Source: Xanthostigma xanthostigma | Lineage: Eukaryota; Arthropoda; Insecta; Raphidioptera; Raphidiidae | DNA: 64,000 nucleotides | Assembly (NCBI GenBank): GCA_963575645.1 | Contig: OY754472.1 | Span: 3,844,001-3,908,000, forward strand | Direction: 5' to 3' | In this document: piece by piece, positions 50,755 to 62,255 of the stretch | Position numbering within the stretch: position 1 is the stretch's first letter | Layout: each line of letters opens with the position of its first letter | Program-made: the position numbers and the translations under genes | The notes under the pieces: generated by a model | The model's database searches: none | What the model was told of the DNA's origin: nothing | What the model saw: only the letters and a program-made list of their open reading frames with translations

Positions 50755-51008
50755 ATATAGAGAGCAACACGATACCCTTATATGTATACGGTTCTATGAT
50801 ATAGCAACTATGGTAACTTAAAAAAACTTGACACGTTTAGATTCTATTGATTTTGTTTATAATGGAGTGTTGGGAGTAATGTTAGGTATGTATGTTTCTG
50901 TTTATACACTATCATGTTCGAATTTGCTTTAGACACACATTTCGTGTTTTTATTCGTTTAACGGGCCACGAGTGCTCAATTTGTCTTAAAATTAATTAAA
51001 TGTAAAAA
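50755..51008. other. Intronic spacer
   Basis: No feature recognised. Confidence 0.4.
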
Positions 51009-51009
51009 T

Positions 51010-51240
51010 CAATCAAAGCATGCCTATAACTAGTTTATTTCTGACAGATTTACAGAACAAAAGAACAGCTGATTTTTTTTTTATTTTCAAAATATTTACG
51101 AAACTATAAAGTTTAGAAAAAAATGTTTAACGAAGCTTTCTTGAAAAAATAAATGAAATAATAAGCTGCTACGAAAAGTATACCATTATTATATAAAATA
51201 CATCGTTACAGCATATATCTCTTCTGCGTATGCGCCGATT
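51010..51240 (-). repeat. Repeat family D fragment, inverted
   Basis: The minus strand carries 'GAGATATATGCTGTAACG', 'TTTCAAGAAAGCTTCGTTAA' and 'AGGCATGCTTTGATTG', the middle of the unit. Confidence 0.7.
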
Positions 51241-51584
51241 TTTTTATTCTTAATATGGAACTTGGCTTCCTTTTTCACATTTATGTTTTTATGGGATAAC
51301 ATTACTTTTTGTAAAGAAATTATTATTATTTATTATTCAAAAGAGATTTCTAAAATAATTAATCTTTTTTCCTGTACTTACATTTTTTTTTTAGAAAAGC
51401 GCTAGGTATTAATAAAAATAGATTGCTTGGAAAATATTTCAAATCTTCAAGATTCAGATTTGTTCCTTTAAATACACACAATTACCTAGCTGGACGCCAA
51501 ATTTCAACTTTCTAGGTCATCTGGAAGTGGGTTAGGTTTTTGATCTATATGTCAGTCAGTCAGTCAGTGATAAAAATGCCGATT
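51241..51584. other. Intronic stretch with an RTE-like tail
   Basis: 51490-51575 reads 'GACGCCAAATTTCAACTTTC', 'AGGTCATCTGGAAGTGGGTT' and 'GTCAGTCAGTCAGTCAGTG', a typical LINE 3' tail. Confidence 0.5.
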
Positions 51585-52030
51585 CCTCACAATTTATCCA
51601 CATAAATTATATATCATTTTACAGATAATTGCTTGCTCTACTGACATCGACAACTAAAAAAATTATTTTTGCTTTTGTTTTTGTAAATTAATTAAAATAC
51701 AGCAACGCTGAACAACGTCTGCCGTCTAACGGCTTTAATTTTGAAACAGCGAGCAACGCTGAACAACTTCACAGCAATGCTGCATGATGCCATCTGACGG
51801 CTTAGCTCAACGCTTTTGCTACTTGCGCCTCTATATGACAATTTTAGTAAAATATTTCTTCGATCTGTCATCTGAGCTTCATATTGTAATACAACAAAAA
51901 GAAGAACGTTATAAGCAGTGTGCAAAATTAGAAACGAATTGAATACCTGCAATCATATTTAAAAAATAAGTTTGTAAAGTGATAATTATTATACTTATTT
52001 AGTACGAATAATTCGCACAGGTCACACTAG
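51585..52030 (+). repeat. Repeat family O, copy 1
   Basis: It runs from 'CACATAAATTATATATCATT' to 'GAATAATTCGCACAGGTCAC' and 'ACTAGT'. The unit contains 'CAGCAACGCTGAACAACGTC', 'GCCATCTGACGGCTTAGCTC' and 'GCAGTGTGCAAAATTAGAA'. Copy 2 is at 52808-53341, same strand. The minus-strand frame 51692-51952 lies inside. Confidence 0.75.
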
Positions 52031-52807
52031 TTTTGAGTTATTAAGGAGTCAAAAGTGGCTCCAAATGGTTCGTGATATATCACGACTGCTGCTTCCTTTT
52101 TCCTATTTGAATTTGGCTTGAAAGGCTGCCGCGCATCTACCGTTTAAAGTTTAAACTAAATGTGAACAAGCCATAGTTAACGCCTATACAGTGTATTTAC
52201 TTATGTGTAGTTAAATATTTCTGTTCAAATTTCGTTACACGAAACGCTATCGAGGAAAGACAGAGAGAACAACACGTCTCAGAGTGCGCACATATGCGAG
52301 TAAGACGAAGACGGAGCTTGAGGGAAACCATTAGCAGCGTGTATAACAACACAGTCGGCATTATAGAGTTCTGTATATTATGTTTGTGTGTACCTATGTC
52401 TCGAGTTACGCAAAAGCTTTGGAAGATAAATTACGTTTTGTTCGAGATGCCAAAGGTCATGCAACCATTTCAATGTTACAGCAAACGGCGGCGATTTTCT
52501 TCTCCGAACTGCGATGATACATTGGACACTCCGGTTACCCCGTTTTGTTTTTGTTTTTTTTTTTTTTTTTGTTAATATGTGAGAATCAAATTATAAAAAA
52601 AGAAAGGCGGGAACACATTTCGTTGTCGTGATTCTACTGGGCAACGGGTCGCATCAGATCCGTTCCAGAAGAACTCTAAAATCTAGACAACCATCGATGT
52701 GATCATGTGACAAACTTTTGCTGAGGCAACCTATTACTGTTGGGTAGGGAATCATATATATACGCTTAGGTTAAGATGTTTGCCTCCCTTTTTAGAAAAA
52801 AACTCAC
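52031..52807. other. Intronic stretch between the two family O copies
   Basis: A 93-codon frame (52294-52575) has an Arg-rich start and ends in a T-run; no domain is recognised. Nothing else is seen. Confidence 0.4.
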
Positions 52808-53341
52808 AATTTCTCCACATAAATTATATATCATTTTACAGATAATTGCTTGCTCTGCTGACATCGACAACTAAAAAATTTATTATTGCTATTGTTTTTG
52901 TAAATTAATTAAAATACAGCAACGCTGAACAACGTCTGCCATCTGACGGCTTTAATTTTGAAACAACGTCAACACTTCGATCTGTCATCTGACCTTCATA
53001 TTGTAATACAACAGACACAATACTGCTTACTGCCATCTAACGGCTTTAATTTTGAAACAGCGAGCAACGCTGAACAACGTCACAGCAATGCTGCATGATG
53101 CCATCTGACGGCTTAGCTCACGCTTTTGCTACTTGCGCCTCTATATGACAGTTTTAGTAAAATATTTCTTTGATCTGTCATCTGAGCTTCATATTGTAAT
53201 ACAACAAAAAGAAGAACGTTATAAGCAGTGTGCAAAACTAGAACCGAATTGAATACCTGCAATCATATTTAAAAAATAATTTTGTAAAGTGATAATTATT
53301 ATACTTATTTAGTGCGAATAATTCGCACAGGTCACACTAGT
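52808..53341 (+). repeat. Repeat family O, copy 2 (with extra internal segment)
   Basis: Same ends as copy 1, but about 90 bp longer. Near 52960-53050 the block 'CGGCTTTAATTTTGAAACA' with 'GATCTGTCATCTGA' occurs twice, showing an internal duplication. The two copies lie about 780 bp apart in direct orientation. Confidence 0.75.
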
Positions 53342-53580
53342 GAATAGTATATTACATCACAAGGGCCGAAAGTGTGATAATCTTGCCCTGCGCGCAGGAC
53401 AAGGTTATTTCGCATTTCGGATAAACTATAAAGAATAATAAAAGCTTAACAATAATGTTTATTGTTACAATATTATATCTTTATCAACGACGTCAATGTG
53501 AATGGTTTAAGTCACTGTAAGCTTAGTACTATTGCACTATTATGTCATTCAACATTAAATGACTCAGCAAAGATAACTCC
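53342..53580. other. Intronic spacer
   Basis: No feature recognised. Confidence 0.4.
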
Positions 53581-53765
53581 GTACGTGCCTCTGTGGCCTG
53601 TGCTGTGTGCGCTCTGTCAATGTGCGAATGCAACATTATAGAACAGCTCAGCACAGAGCAATGGCGCTCGGAGTGAGTCATTCACAAAAAAGAGCGACTC
53701 GCTCCGCCCCGAGAAAGGAGTCGTTCATTATGAACGACTCGCTCAGGAGCGACCTAACACTAGAT
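53581..53765 (+). repeat. Repeat family P, copy 1
   Basis: 'CCGTACGTGCCTCTGTGGCC' to 'GAACGACTCGCTCAGGAGCG' plus 'ACCTAACACT'. It matches 60402-60575. A small palindrome 'GAGTCGTTCATTATGAACGA' plus CTC lies at its end. Confidence 0.7.
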
Positions 53766-54895
53766 CGCTGTGAAAGAACAATTTGACCGTCTCCGGTTTC
53801 GGAACGGTGCGTCACGCTCCCGACTTACATACTCCTGGAAGGAAAACACTCTCGCTAATGATTCTACCGCTCCCCCCCCCCCCCCCGTATTTGCGACTCC
53901 TCTCTTACCGTCTCCCATTTCTCTTTCTACACTTTCTTTACATATGCCTTCTGTGTTCTTATCGGCCTGTCTTGTGTCGTTAATACGTTCACTTTCCCCA
54001 GCTCTTAAATAATATTTTGCACGCTTTTTTTATTGCTCTCGTTAGAGAAAACGATTGTTATCGTTTTTAATTTAATATGACGACCCACCAGATTTTTTAC
54101 AAATGATAATGCGTTTCTACAGTGCAGTCACAATTAGAAACAAATTGGGCTTTTGAATGAATTTTTTTTTGTCATAAATGGAAAGATCGTATATAAGTTT
54201 TATAACAAAACTATTTTTCTTTTTTTTATTTTCGTTATAATTCAAAAGTTATATCAAATTAAAAATAAATTTTTGTACCCAGTTCCGAGAACGCGCCGAC
54301 ATTTCCCGAACATAATGTGACGTCATAATGTTTTAGTCAATACACATGTAGACGCCATTGATAGTATACTGCGTATATACATTTTACCATTATGACGTCA
54401 CAATTGTCAAAAACAATTTTAGTGCGTTTGCAGTCACGTGATTTTTTTTAATATTATATCAATTTTAAATTGCTTATAATTAATTTAAAAAAAGTTTTTT
54501 GAAAGTTTTTCGCATCGATTATCAATATTATTTATAATAAAGTTTTAAAATACAATAAAAAAATCGATAATTATTTTTTTCTCAAAAGCCTAATTGTGAA
54601 AACAAAAATGTGAAACAAAGGACCGTCCACAAACTTTATGGGATTTGGTTCTCGGTTTTATTTTATAGTTTAATTTAAGTCCCATGAGGTTTGTGCGGCG
54701 TCTTTTAAGCGAAATTCCAGTAACTTAATATCGCTCTGTAACTAAATTTTGTCCTACCATCTAATAAATTTGGCCCTATTTATAAAACTGATATAATATT
54801 TAGTTTTTTCTTTTTTACAGGTAAGCACTGTTTGCACTAGTTTTGTTGGTCTCTTTTCTTTGGTAAGTTTGTTTTTCTTTTCTCTGAACTGCAAA
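53766..54895. other. Intronic stretch with a C run
   Basis: A 15-17-base C run lies near 53873-53889, with a CT-rich stretch after it that creates low-complexity frames (53770-54012). The rest is AT-rich without recognised features. Confidence 0.45.
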
Positions 54896-54904
54896 TCGAT
54901 TTTA

Positions 54905-55432
54905 TTCGGTTCATTTGTTCTTTAGGTAGCTACTCCTTCGAATAAATAGCGATGATTCAATTCACCAAACATAATTATGTTTACTGCATGTATAAGTCTA
55001 TTCTGTCTTACTTCGCGGGTATAATTATTTATTCGCCTGATAAAATAATAATGGCCGCCACATAGATCATAATACCTAACCTATAAACGTGGAGTATTAT
55101 ATCTACAGTTTGCTCTTGTGAATTTATTTTTGTGTTGTTTGTTAACCTTTTGTGAAGTGTATAGTTGTAAAACATTAAAGTTAGTGGAAGTTTTGTGTGC
55201 AATTGGGTTAAGATAAAACATTATTTTCTGAGTGTTTTTTTCCGACGATCGGTCGGATTTTTGAACGTCAAAATATTTAACAGAAAGAGCAATGAGTATA
55301 GTGCAGTGTATAATTATTCCAATTTTTCTACCTGATATTTTGCTTGGTGAATTGAAAGCAAATATTCTGACGAATAAATTTGTTCCAAGATTAGTAACCT
55401 CTATGTCTAATTGTGTTCGGTGAATATGGGCA
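54905..55432 (+). mobile_element. Family K, near-complete unit
   Basis: It is colinear (inverted) with 39591-40187: 'ATGGCCGCCACATAGATCAT', 'GAAGTGTATAGTTGTAAAAC', 'CGGATTTTTGAACGTCAAAA' and 'GGTGAATATGGGCAT' at the right end. The minus-strand frame 55081-55464 is inside it. Confidence 0.75.
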
Positions 55433-55447
55433 TTGAACGTATAAATA

Positions 55448-55870
55448 GAGTCGAGAGATTTCAAAGGTGAGAATACGCATACGTGTACAGGATTTGGAAA
55501 AGAAACGATATAGCAATCGAAACCTTCGTTTTGGCGGACGTGGTGGTGCGCGTGTGGGATTCGCGCGGTTCACTGCCGATTGTGCAAATCTGGGTTTCCC
55601 CGTGTTCGATACGCGCAAGGAGTACCTACATACACCAGACTATATATCCGGAGACCTTTTGTGGGAGGATGAGGCGGGTAGATAGCGGGGAAGCACCGCT
55701 CGATTGGTATGCGTGCCGCGATATGCTATTCGCTCAAACCAATGGATAAAACGCGCGGGCCCTATGGCTGAACCTTGCGGCAGCGGTTCCCAAACTGAGA
55801 GAGCGAACGACACGTGCAGAATTGAAGACTGTGTGTCTATCGCGGCCCGGACTGTGGTCGAAATTAAACC
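55448..55870. other. GC-rich island of unknown nature
   Basis: This block is much richer in G and C than its surroundings, with open frames on both strands (55467-55685, 55483-55749 plus; 55391-55618, 55640-55897 minus). No domain is recognised. 'CAGCGGTTCCCAAACTGAG' at 55780-55798 resembles one end of a hAT-type element, so the island may be the interior of such an element. A small host exon cannot be excluded. Confidence 0.35.
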
Positions 55871-55970
55871 GTAATACACTCCGCATTTACTCCGCAATTT
55901 TTTTACAGTGTATGAACGTAAACAGTGAATGATTTTTTACAGCGGACGAACGTATGTTTTATTTCATTAA

Positions 55971-56893
55971 GGCCCATATTCACCGAACACTATTAATGAT
56001 AATGTTTACTAATTTTGGAACAAATTTATTCGTTGGAATAAAATTTACTTTCAATTCACAAAGCAAAAATATCAGGTAGAAAAGTTAGTTAAGGAATAAA
56101 TATACACTGCTTTTTGACGTGATAACGTCTTAAAAATTGATGAATTACCAATCTTATAAATTGATAAAACACCGGCTGCATGCACGAAAAAGTGTAACGT
56201 TCCTAACGTTCCGCCTGACCCTGTGCGTGCTTTTCTCGAAAACGGCCCTAACGATTTGGATGAAATTTACTGAAAAGGGATTTTGGGGGGCAAAAAATCG
56301 TTTTAGCTAGGTCTCATCTCTCGAAAAAATCGTTTTCATACAAATTTTATCATTATAAAAATCAATTTTTTGACGTATGAAAATACTTAAATATTGTAAG
56401 TAGGTTTTGGAATTTTATATAAACAGTGAAACAATTGTTTTCAAAATATTATGACAGCTAATCTTTGAGACTTAAAATAAATACGAAAGAAAGAAAGTTA
56501 AAAAAACAATTATTATTATAGGTGGTGAGTAATTTTAATAAATAAAATTAACCTAAATTTGAAGCGAAAGATGCAATATCATAGATTCGAATTATTATAA
56601 TAATTTATTATATAAATTTAGGTTATGTATTACGGAATACGTTATCACGTAAAACTATCGTCCGTAAACCGACTTTACAGACAACCAATTTTTTGTTGAA
56701 TATTTTGATGTACCCCCAAAAATCCGACCGTTGGCGTTAGTGTAGACTCAAAAAAAGTTTCACAAAATAATAATGTTTCATCCTAACCCAATTGCACACC
56801 AAACTTTAATGTTTTACAACTATACACTTCACAGAAGGTTAATAAACAACACATAAATAAATTCACAAGAGCGAACTGTAGACATAATACTTG
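55971..56893 (-). mobile_element. Family K unit interrupted by family L
   Basis: The left part 55971-56113 starts 'GCCCATATTCACCGAACACT'. The right part 56695-56893 resumes at 'GTTGAATATTTTGATG' and runs to 'GCGAACTGTAGACATAATAC'. Joined in order they follow 39591-39960, which lacks the insert. The element is truncated on the right. Confidence 0.75.
56114..56694 (+). mobile_element. Family L element, full copy inserted in family K
   Basis: It begins 'TTGACGTGATAACGTC' and ends 'GACAACCAATTTTTT', and is almost identical to 16535-17112 over 580 bp. The host K sequence resumes immediately on the right, so this is a clear insertion event with both borders defined to within a few bases. The uninterrupted K copy has about 20 bp here (39727-39750) that are missing, so the insertion replaced or deleted a little target. 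Confidence 0.8.
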
Positions 56894-58760
56894 TTATGAT
56901 CACCGAGCGGTTTTTTTTTCTCGGCGAGGAGTAATAAAAACCCTGAGTGTTTGGGAAGCACTTCCTTACGCTATTCAGATAACATACTGTGAACTGTTCT
57001 TCACTGTTGACTTTCGCTGTACGGAATTTGTTGTTATGATAAAGTTCAGTAATTTGTTAGACTTGACGCCTGTAAACAGATTGTGTTGTAGAAGAAATTG
57101 GTCTCTTCTTGATATTTCGGGTGCAAAGCTGTCACGTTAATCTGCCTAGGGCCACTACTAGATAACTCGTTGATTTTCATCGAAAAACAATAATAATATG
57201 CCAGTAGGATAGCTATTGTTTGCTACAACAGGCGTGATGACAGTATAAAAGAATCAAAGAATAAGTGGTTTTATGATATGCATTTTTATTATTGATCCAT
57301 TATCCTCTTAAAAATGATATTAATGGTTTTAGAGAAAAATACATTTATCCAAACAGTTAAAGGAACAGATTTTTTTAATAACTTTTTGGATATTTTTTGT
57401 AGAGCTGTATCTTTGTGAAAAATGCGGGCCGTATCGAGATGAACAAAAAACCGTTTTGAAGCTTGAAGTTTCTAGTTTCGAGTTTTTTTGCAATTTTTTT
57501 TTATAAATTACGGTTATGGCGAAATCATAAAAAATTGCGCAGGACAAAAAATTTCCAAATTTTTTATATTTTTTTCTGGGTTCACGGACTTGGGAATTTT
57601 TTTTTCAGTTAAACCAATGCATTGGTCAGTTAGTTTGTTTATTTAGCTTTAACTTTGTTTTTAATTAGCCTCTCGACGTTGATTTTTTACTGTGATATCC
57701 GACTTTGAATGAAAAATATTCTTTTGTTTTTGATCATCGATATCTCAGCAACCAATAACGGCACAATAAATTGATGGGCAGTTTTAAAAACTTCAATAAA
57801 TGCCCTACACGTCCCTTTCCTGGTTTTTTGAAAAAAAAAATTTTTTTTTCGTTCTCAACATAAATTTGAAAAAAGTACAAAACATGACTTTTTGCGGTTT
57901 TTTAGTAAATATACCGCTTATTTACAAATATTGACGGGGAGCGTAATGTTTTCACTTTTTTTACAGTTTAATGTCCCCTGCGAATAGCCCTGTAAATTTT
58001 CAAATTGACTTATCGAACCGTTTTTTCGGACCAATTGATCAAAATCTTAAAAAACAATTAAAGGAAGAAAAATGTAGATATATTCCTAAACATTGTGTAG
58101 GTATATAGGTAATCATCAAAATGAAAAAAAAAAGATCAATAAAATTGTTACGCGAAGGCCGACTCGTCTTAAAAATGTGTCAGTATTGTTTTTTGAAACT
58201 TTTTACAAATTTTGTAAAAAAAAATTGATTTTATTTTTGGAAATTTTTTCGGTCATTATTTTTTTTACAAAACTTGTAAAAAAATTCAGAAATCAAAACA
58301 AAACAGCTCTACACCCAAAAATACAACACCTAATGACAGCCATTACTGAGGCATGACGTCACAAGCGTTTTCGCGATTACTTCAAAATAGAAGGTTAAAA
58401 GTAGAATAATTTGCGTTAAAATTTAAGCCGGCGAACCTACTTGTTCTTTGTATCTAATTTGACCCCTGCTTCCCTATTGATGTTTTTTGATGGGACGCAA
58501 AACACTTGCGGTCTTTAGTTCAGGTAGAGCAGTTGTTCAGAGGCACCGCAATGCCTCAACAACGACCATATAAATATACACGACATTCGCAGCCCCACGC
58601 ATGTAGTGGGGACCATTGTAAATAATATGTAACGCGTACTAATTTAATGGAGCCCCGAAGTTTTGCAGTGGGACGAGGCGACGGGACGCGTGGGTCAGGG
58701 GCACGGATGTAAACAAACGCGGTGTTATTTGTGAAAACAATTACATTCTAACCGGAGTGC
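56894..58760. other. Long intronic stretch without an assigned gene
   Basis: AT-rich. 57440-58060 has the phrasing of repeat interiors ('TTTTCAAATTGACTTATCG' and long A or T runs). The frames at 57329-57547 and 58093-58356 have no domain. Confidence 0.4.
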
Positions 58761-58764
58761 CGTA

Positions 58765-59060
58765 TATATACAGTGTGTCCCGGACGTTCGTGCAAGAGTA
58801 ACGTTCCGGTTTTCGAAACCTCGGGGGGCATATTAATGCGTCGAGCGCTTTCAAACTATTAGCTGTCAAAAATAATAAAATAAAACTGTTTATAAAAATT
58901 AAACTACTGAACACATTTTAGTGAATTTTAATAGGGTTCTAGTCTGATAGTAAATAAAGTGAATAAAATATAACCCAAGGCAATCCGACCAAAATTGCGA
59001 TCTGTAGAGTCGTGACGTACATACGTACGTACATACGTACGTACATACGTACAGACCAGC
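58765..59060. repeat. Possible mariner-type end and a (ACGTACAT)n microsatellite
   Basis: 'TACAGTGTGTCCCGGACGTT' at 58768-58787 is the wording of a mariner/Tc1-type end. No matching right end was found. A 12-bp microsatellite (ACGTACGTACAT) covers about 59015-59052. Confidence 0.5.
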
Positions 59061-59644
59061 CGACAACTGCTGTTTGTGATTTTCAATTACAAATTTAATA
59101 GTATTTATGAAAAATGGTTCTGTTTTATAGATCAGAATCTCCTCTTTTCAAAAAGCTTCAATTTGAATGGATTTCGTATAAAATTAACTTAGATATAACT
59201 TCTTATATGAACGAAAGTCAGCTCTGATGCACAAAGCGATAATAAAGCACATACCGCTAGTTTAGCGGTATGTGCAATAATGGATCGTTTTCAAATTTCG
59301 AGAATACGTCAATAATGTATTAATTTATACGTATACTAAGTTTGAAAGCTTAAACTTGGAAAATCCCTCTTACATAAGATTCGCTCGGACCTACGGTAAT
59401 ATTATAACCTGGTATATGCTATGTACATTGAAGGGCGCATAGGGTTGACGGTGTACGGCTGCTTTGTTTTGTGTGTAAGAGGTGCTGTGATACGTGGAAT
59501 ATGTTATTGTTTCGTTCATTAAGCGTATATATTCCTTGATGTCATTCGTAATCGAGAGTTCAGAAAGAAAATGTCCTAAGTGGCCTCTGTAGTCAGTGAC
59601 AAAAAATGCGTCACTCTAAAATCTTCTTGTTTATCTATATTTAT
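59061..59644. other. Intronic stretch without a recognised feature
   Basis: Nothing recognised. Confidence 0.4.
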
Positions 59645-60280
59645 ACTAGCGGCCCTGTACGTGCTTCGCTACGTATAAAGTGAAATAATAAAACAATTTA
59701 ATTGGAACATCTATCTATCTATCTATCTATTTTATTAATTGCTAGCTATTTTAAAATATACATGGGCGTATATGTGTGTATGTCGAAAACTCCGGCTGCG
59801 CCGTCGTGCTCGAAAAAAAATAGCGTAAAGTATTCGTGGATAACTGGTCTTTAAAACACTTGCTCTATTTCGAGCACTCCGGCTGCGCCGTCGTGCCGAG
59901 CAGTTTTAAACGATATTCAGTTTTTTTACATCCTCGATCTAGATATATGGTTGTTAAGTTCGTTGCGCCATATTGAATATTCACTCAATCCAGTCAACAG
60001 GTATTGCCATCTTATATGGTTGTTAAGTTCGTTGCGCCATCTATTGAATATTCTCTCAATCCAGTCAACAGGTTCGCCATCTTATATGGTTGTATTATGA
60101 CTGTCAAGGAATAGACAAATAATTTGCAATAAAATAATATTGCGTCTATAAATTGAAATGTAAGCTATCCTATCTTTCAAGTTGGGTCGAATTGCACACG
60201 GTGTGCAAATCAAATTTAAAATCGGTTCAGTAGTTTAGGAGTTCATCGCGGACAAACATGTGACACGTAATTTTTATATA
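59645..60280 (+). repeat. RTE-like LINE tail with internal duplications
   Basis: The head is 'TAGCGGCCCTGTACGTGCTT', with an (ATCT)n run at 59709-59730. 'CCGGCTGCGCCGTCGTG' occurs twice (59791, 59879). A 70-bp block starting 'ATATGGTTGTTAAGTTCGTT' occurs at 59945 and 60017. The end is 'GGAGTTCATCGCGGACAAAC' and 'ATGTGACACG', typical of an RTE 3' tail. Confidence 0.65.
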
Positions 60281-60281
60281 T

Positions 60282-60405
60282 AAAGATATAAAATTTCCGT
60301 GTCACAATTTTGACCGCGCTAATCTCCACTGAACAGATTTTAATGAAATTTTGTAAATTTGTCTTACTTGGTCCAACTTACGCTATAGGATAGTTTTTAT
60401 TAAAT
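60282..60405 (+). repeat. Copy of the 24790 LINE-tail repeat
   Basis: 'TTTTAATGAAATTTTGTAAA' and 'GGTCCAACTTACGCTATAGG' match 24790-24945 closely. Confidence 0.65.
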
Positions 60406-60575
60406 ATTCCGTACGTGCAAAATTCACTAGTGCCTCTGTGGCCTGTGCTGTGTCCGCTCTGTAAATGTGCGAATGCAACAGTACAGAACAGCTCAGGAGT
60501 GAGTGAGTGATCTCCGCTCCGAGAAAGGAGTCGTTCATCATGAACGACTCGCTCAGGAGCGACACATCACTATAG
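60402..60575 (+). repeat. Repeat family P, copy 2
   Basis: 'GCCTCTGTGGCCTGTGCTG' to 'GAACGACTCGCTCAGGAGCG', as in 53581-53765. It has a small insertion near its left edge. Confidence 0.7.
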
Positions 60576-61157
60576 TTTGTAGTGACTTGAGCACCTTTTT
60601 CAGTCGATCCCACCGTTGGTGATGCTTTTGTTTTGTTATGGAAACAATTCGAGAACGATTCTGTTTATTGTTTCTCTGTCGACATAATTGTAACAATAAT
60701 GTTTTTGACTTAAACATTATATAAACGCAGCTATTTGTTTTAAATTTCTGCTGAAGAATTTTCGCTTACGGTTTTATATGTACGCTTTGTCGTTTTACTG
60801 TCTGTGCGCCACTTAAAAAGCTTGTCTTTTAAATTAGTTCGTAAAAAGAAATGTGTCCATTGAGAAAACTACGAATCGGAAGTCGAAAGAAAACAATATT
60901 GGAAAGAATACAAAGGCGAATGTAACAAACTAAATAAAACAAAAAAATAGATAACCGACTTCAACTGTTTCGCGTTTCTTTGCAGAAGTTTCACTGTTCG
61001 ATATATGAAAGCATAGTAAAAAATCCTTCTTACAACTTTAAGGCAGTTCACTCGTAAAACAACTTTTCTTAGACATTTAATAAAATGAAGTATAAGGCTA
61101 GTTCTTACAGTGAAGGAATTTTCGTACGCTCAACTCATAGTTCCTTAGTTATTTAAC
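60576..61157. other. Intronic stretch without a recognised feature
   Basis: Nothing recognised. Confidence 0.4.
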
Positions 61158-61305
61158 ACTAGCGGTCCCGTTCGGTTTCACCCGGGTGCAAAAGAACGAA
61201 TGGAGAAGGGAGAGACATGAGTACACACATTCATCTTAGTTTACCAAGATGAATGTTGTGTCCAAATTTCATGATGATCGGAGTTACTGTTCAAAAGTTT
61301 TTGTC
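61158..61305 (-). repeat. Repeat family B, truncated inverted copy
   Basis: 'ACTAGCGGTCCCGTTCGGTT', 'CACCCGGGTG' and 'TTCATGATGATCGGAGTTAC' match the end half of the family B unit. Confidence 0.75.
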
Positions 61306-62060
61306 GATAAAAAGCAGTATTTATACTTTTTTTAATGTCTTACGCATATTTTAATATTTTTTACAATTTAATTAGGAGACTTTTAATCAATAAAAACAAT
61401 TATTAAACCTTAGCACTTTTCGATTATGAACTTTTATTCTTAACAGTTTTAACAATTTTAACTGAATTTTCAACTTTTTAATGGTTTAATTTTAATTTTT
61501 GTTACTTCTAATTTATTTTTTTAATTATTTACTGCAAAAATATGTAAAATACATAACTTCAAAAGGTAGTCCAGTAAAATACTGAAATAATTAATTATAA
61601 TTTAAAAAAAATATTTATTTATGCCTTTATGACAATAATTTATTGGTATCATCGATTTATAACCTTTTGTTAAAATTTATTATGGTAAAGTTTCCATTTA
61701 GAATTCGACTTATTTTTTATTGGGACTGTAACGAATCAACCTCCTTAAATCAATAATTATTGTAATTAATAAAATATATTAATTATTTAATTGAAAACAC
61801 TGTAGGATAATTATTTTTATATATATAGGTACCTATAGTTATAACAGTTTTCAAATGAGCTATTAATTAGATTTAGTTAATTTTAATTAGTCGTAAATAA
61901 AATTTAAATAAATTTAAATATAAGCTTTAGAAGTGAAAATTAAAAGTCAGTCGCGTGTTAAGCCGCGGGTAATGGCTAGTTACACGCTTAAAAAAAACGC
62001 GGGTAATGGCTAGTATACAAGATTTCTGTTCTAGAACCAAAAATTTCAACCATGTATCAT
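61306..62060. other. Very AT-rich intronic stretch
   Basis: Long A/T runs. 'CCGCGGGTAATGGCTAGT' and 'ACGCGGGTAATGGCTAGT' near 61962 and 62000 are LINE-tail ends of the 'acccgcg' type. No gene. Confidence 0.5.
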
Positions 62061-62089
62061 GTTTTCTCCTCGATATTGTGTTGCGCGGA

Positions 62090-62255
62090 AAAAATTGACG
62101 CGCAAAATTGACGCGCAAAATTGACGGTCAAAAAAAATTTAGTACCCCAGGGCTAAAACATGATACATGTTAAAATTGACGCGCAAAATTGACGCGCAAA
62201 ATTGACGGTCAAAAAAAATTTAGTACCCCAGGGCTAAAACATGATACATGTTAAT
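62090..62255 (+). repeat. Tandem duplication, 81-bp unit
   Basis: 'AGTACCCCAGGGCTAAAACA' occurs at 62141 and 62222. Each is preceded by two or three 'AAAATTGACGCGC' units and 'AAATTGACGGTC' and followed by 'TGATACATGTTAA'. Confidence 0.8.

Noticed and set aside
51585..53341. LTR retrotransposon with family O copies as LTRs
   Set aside because: No TG..CA ends, no primer-binding or polypurine site recognised, and no gag or pol sequence between the copies.
53770..54012. Pro-rich plus-strand frames with a signal-like end
   Set aside because: Created by a C run and CT-rich sequence in two frames at once.
55081..55464. 127-codon minus-strand frame, the longest after the Nudix gene
   Set aside because: It lies almost wholly inside a family K element and no motif is recognised.
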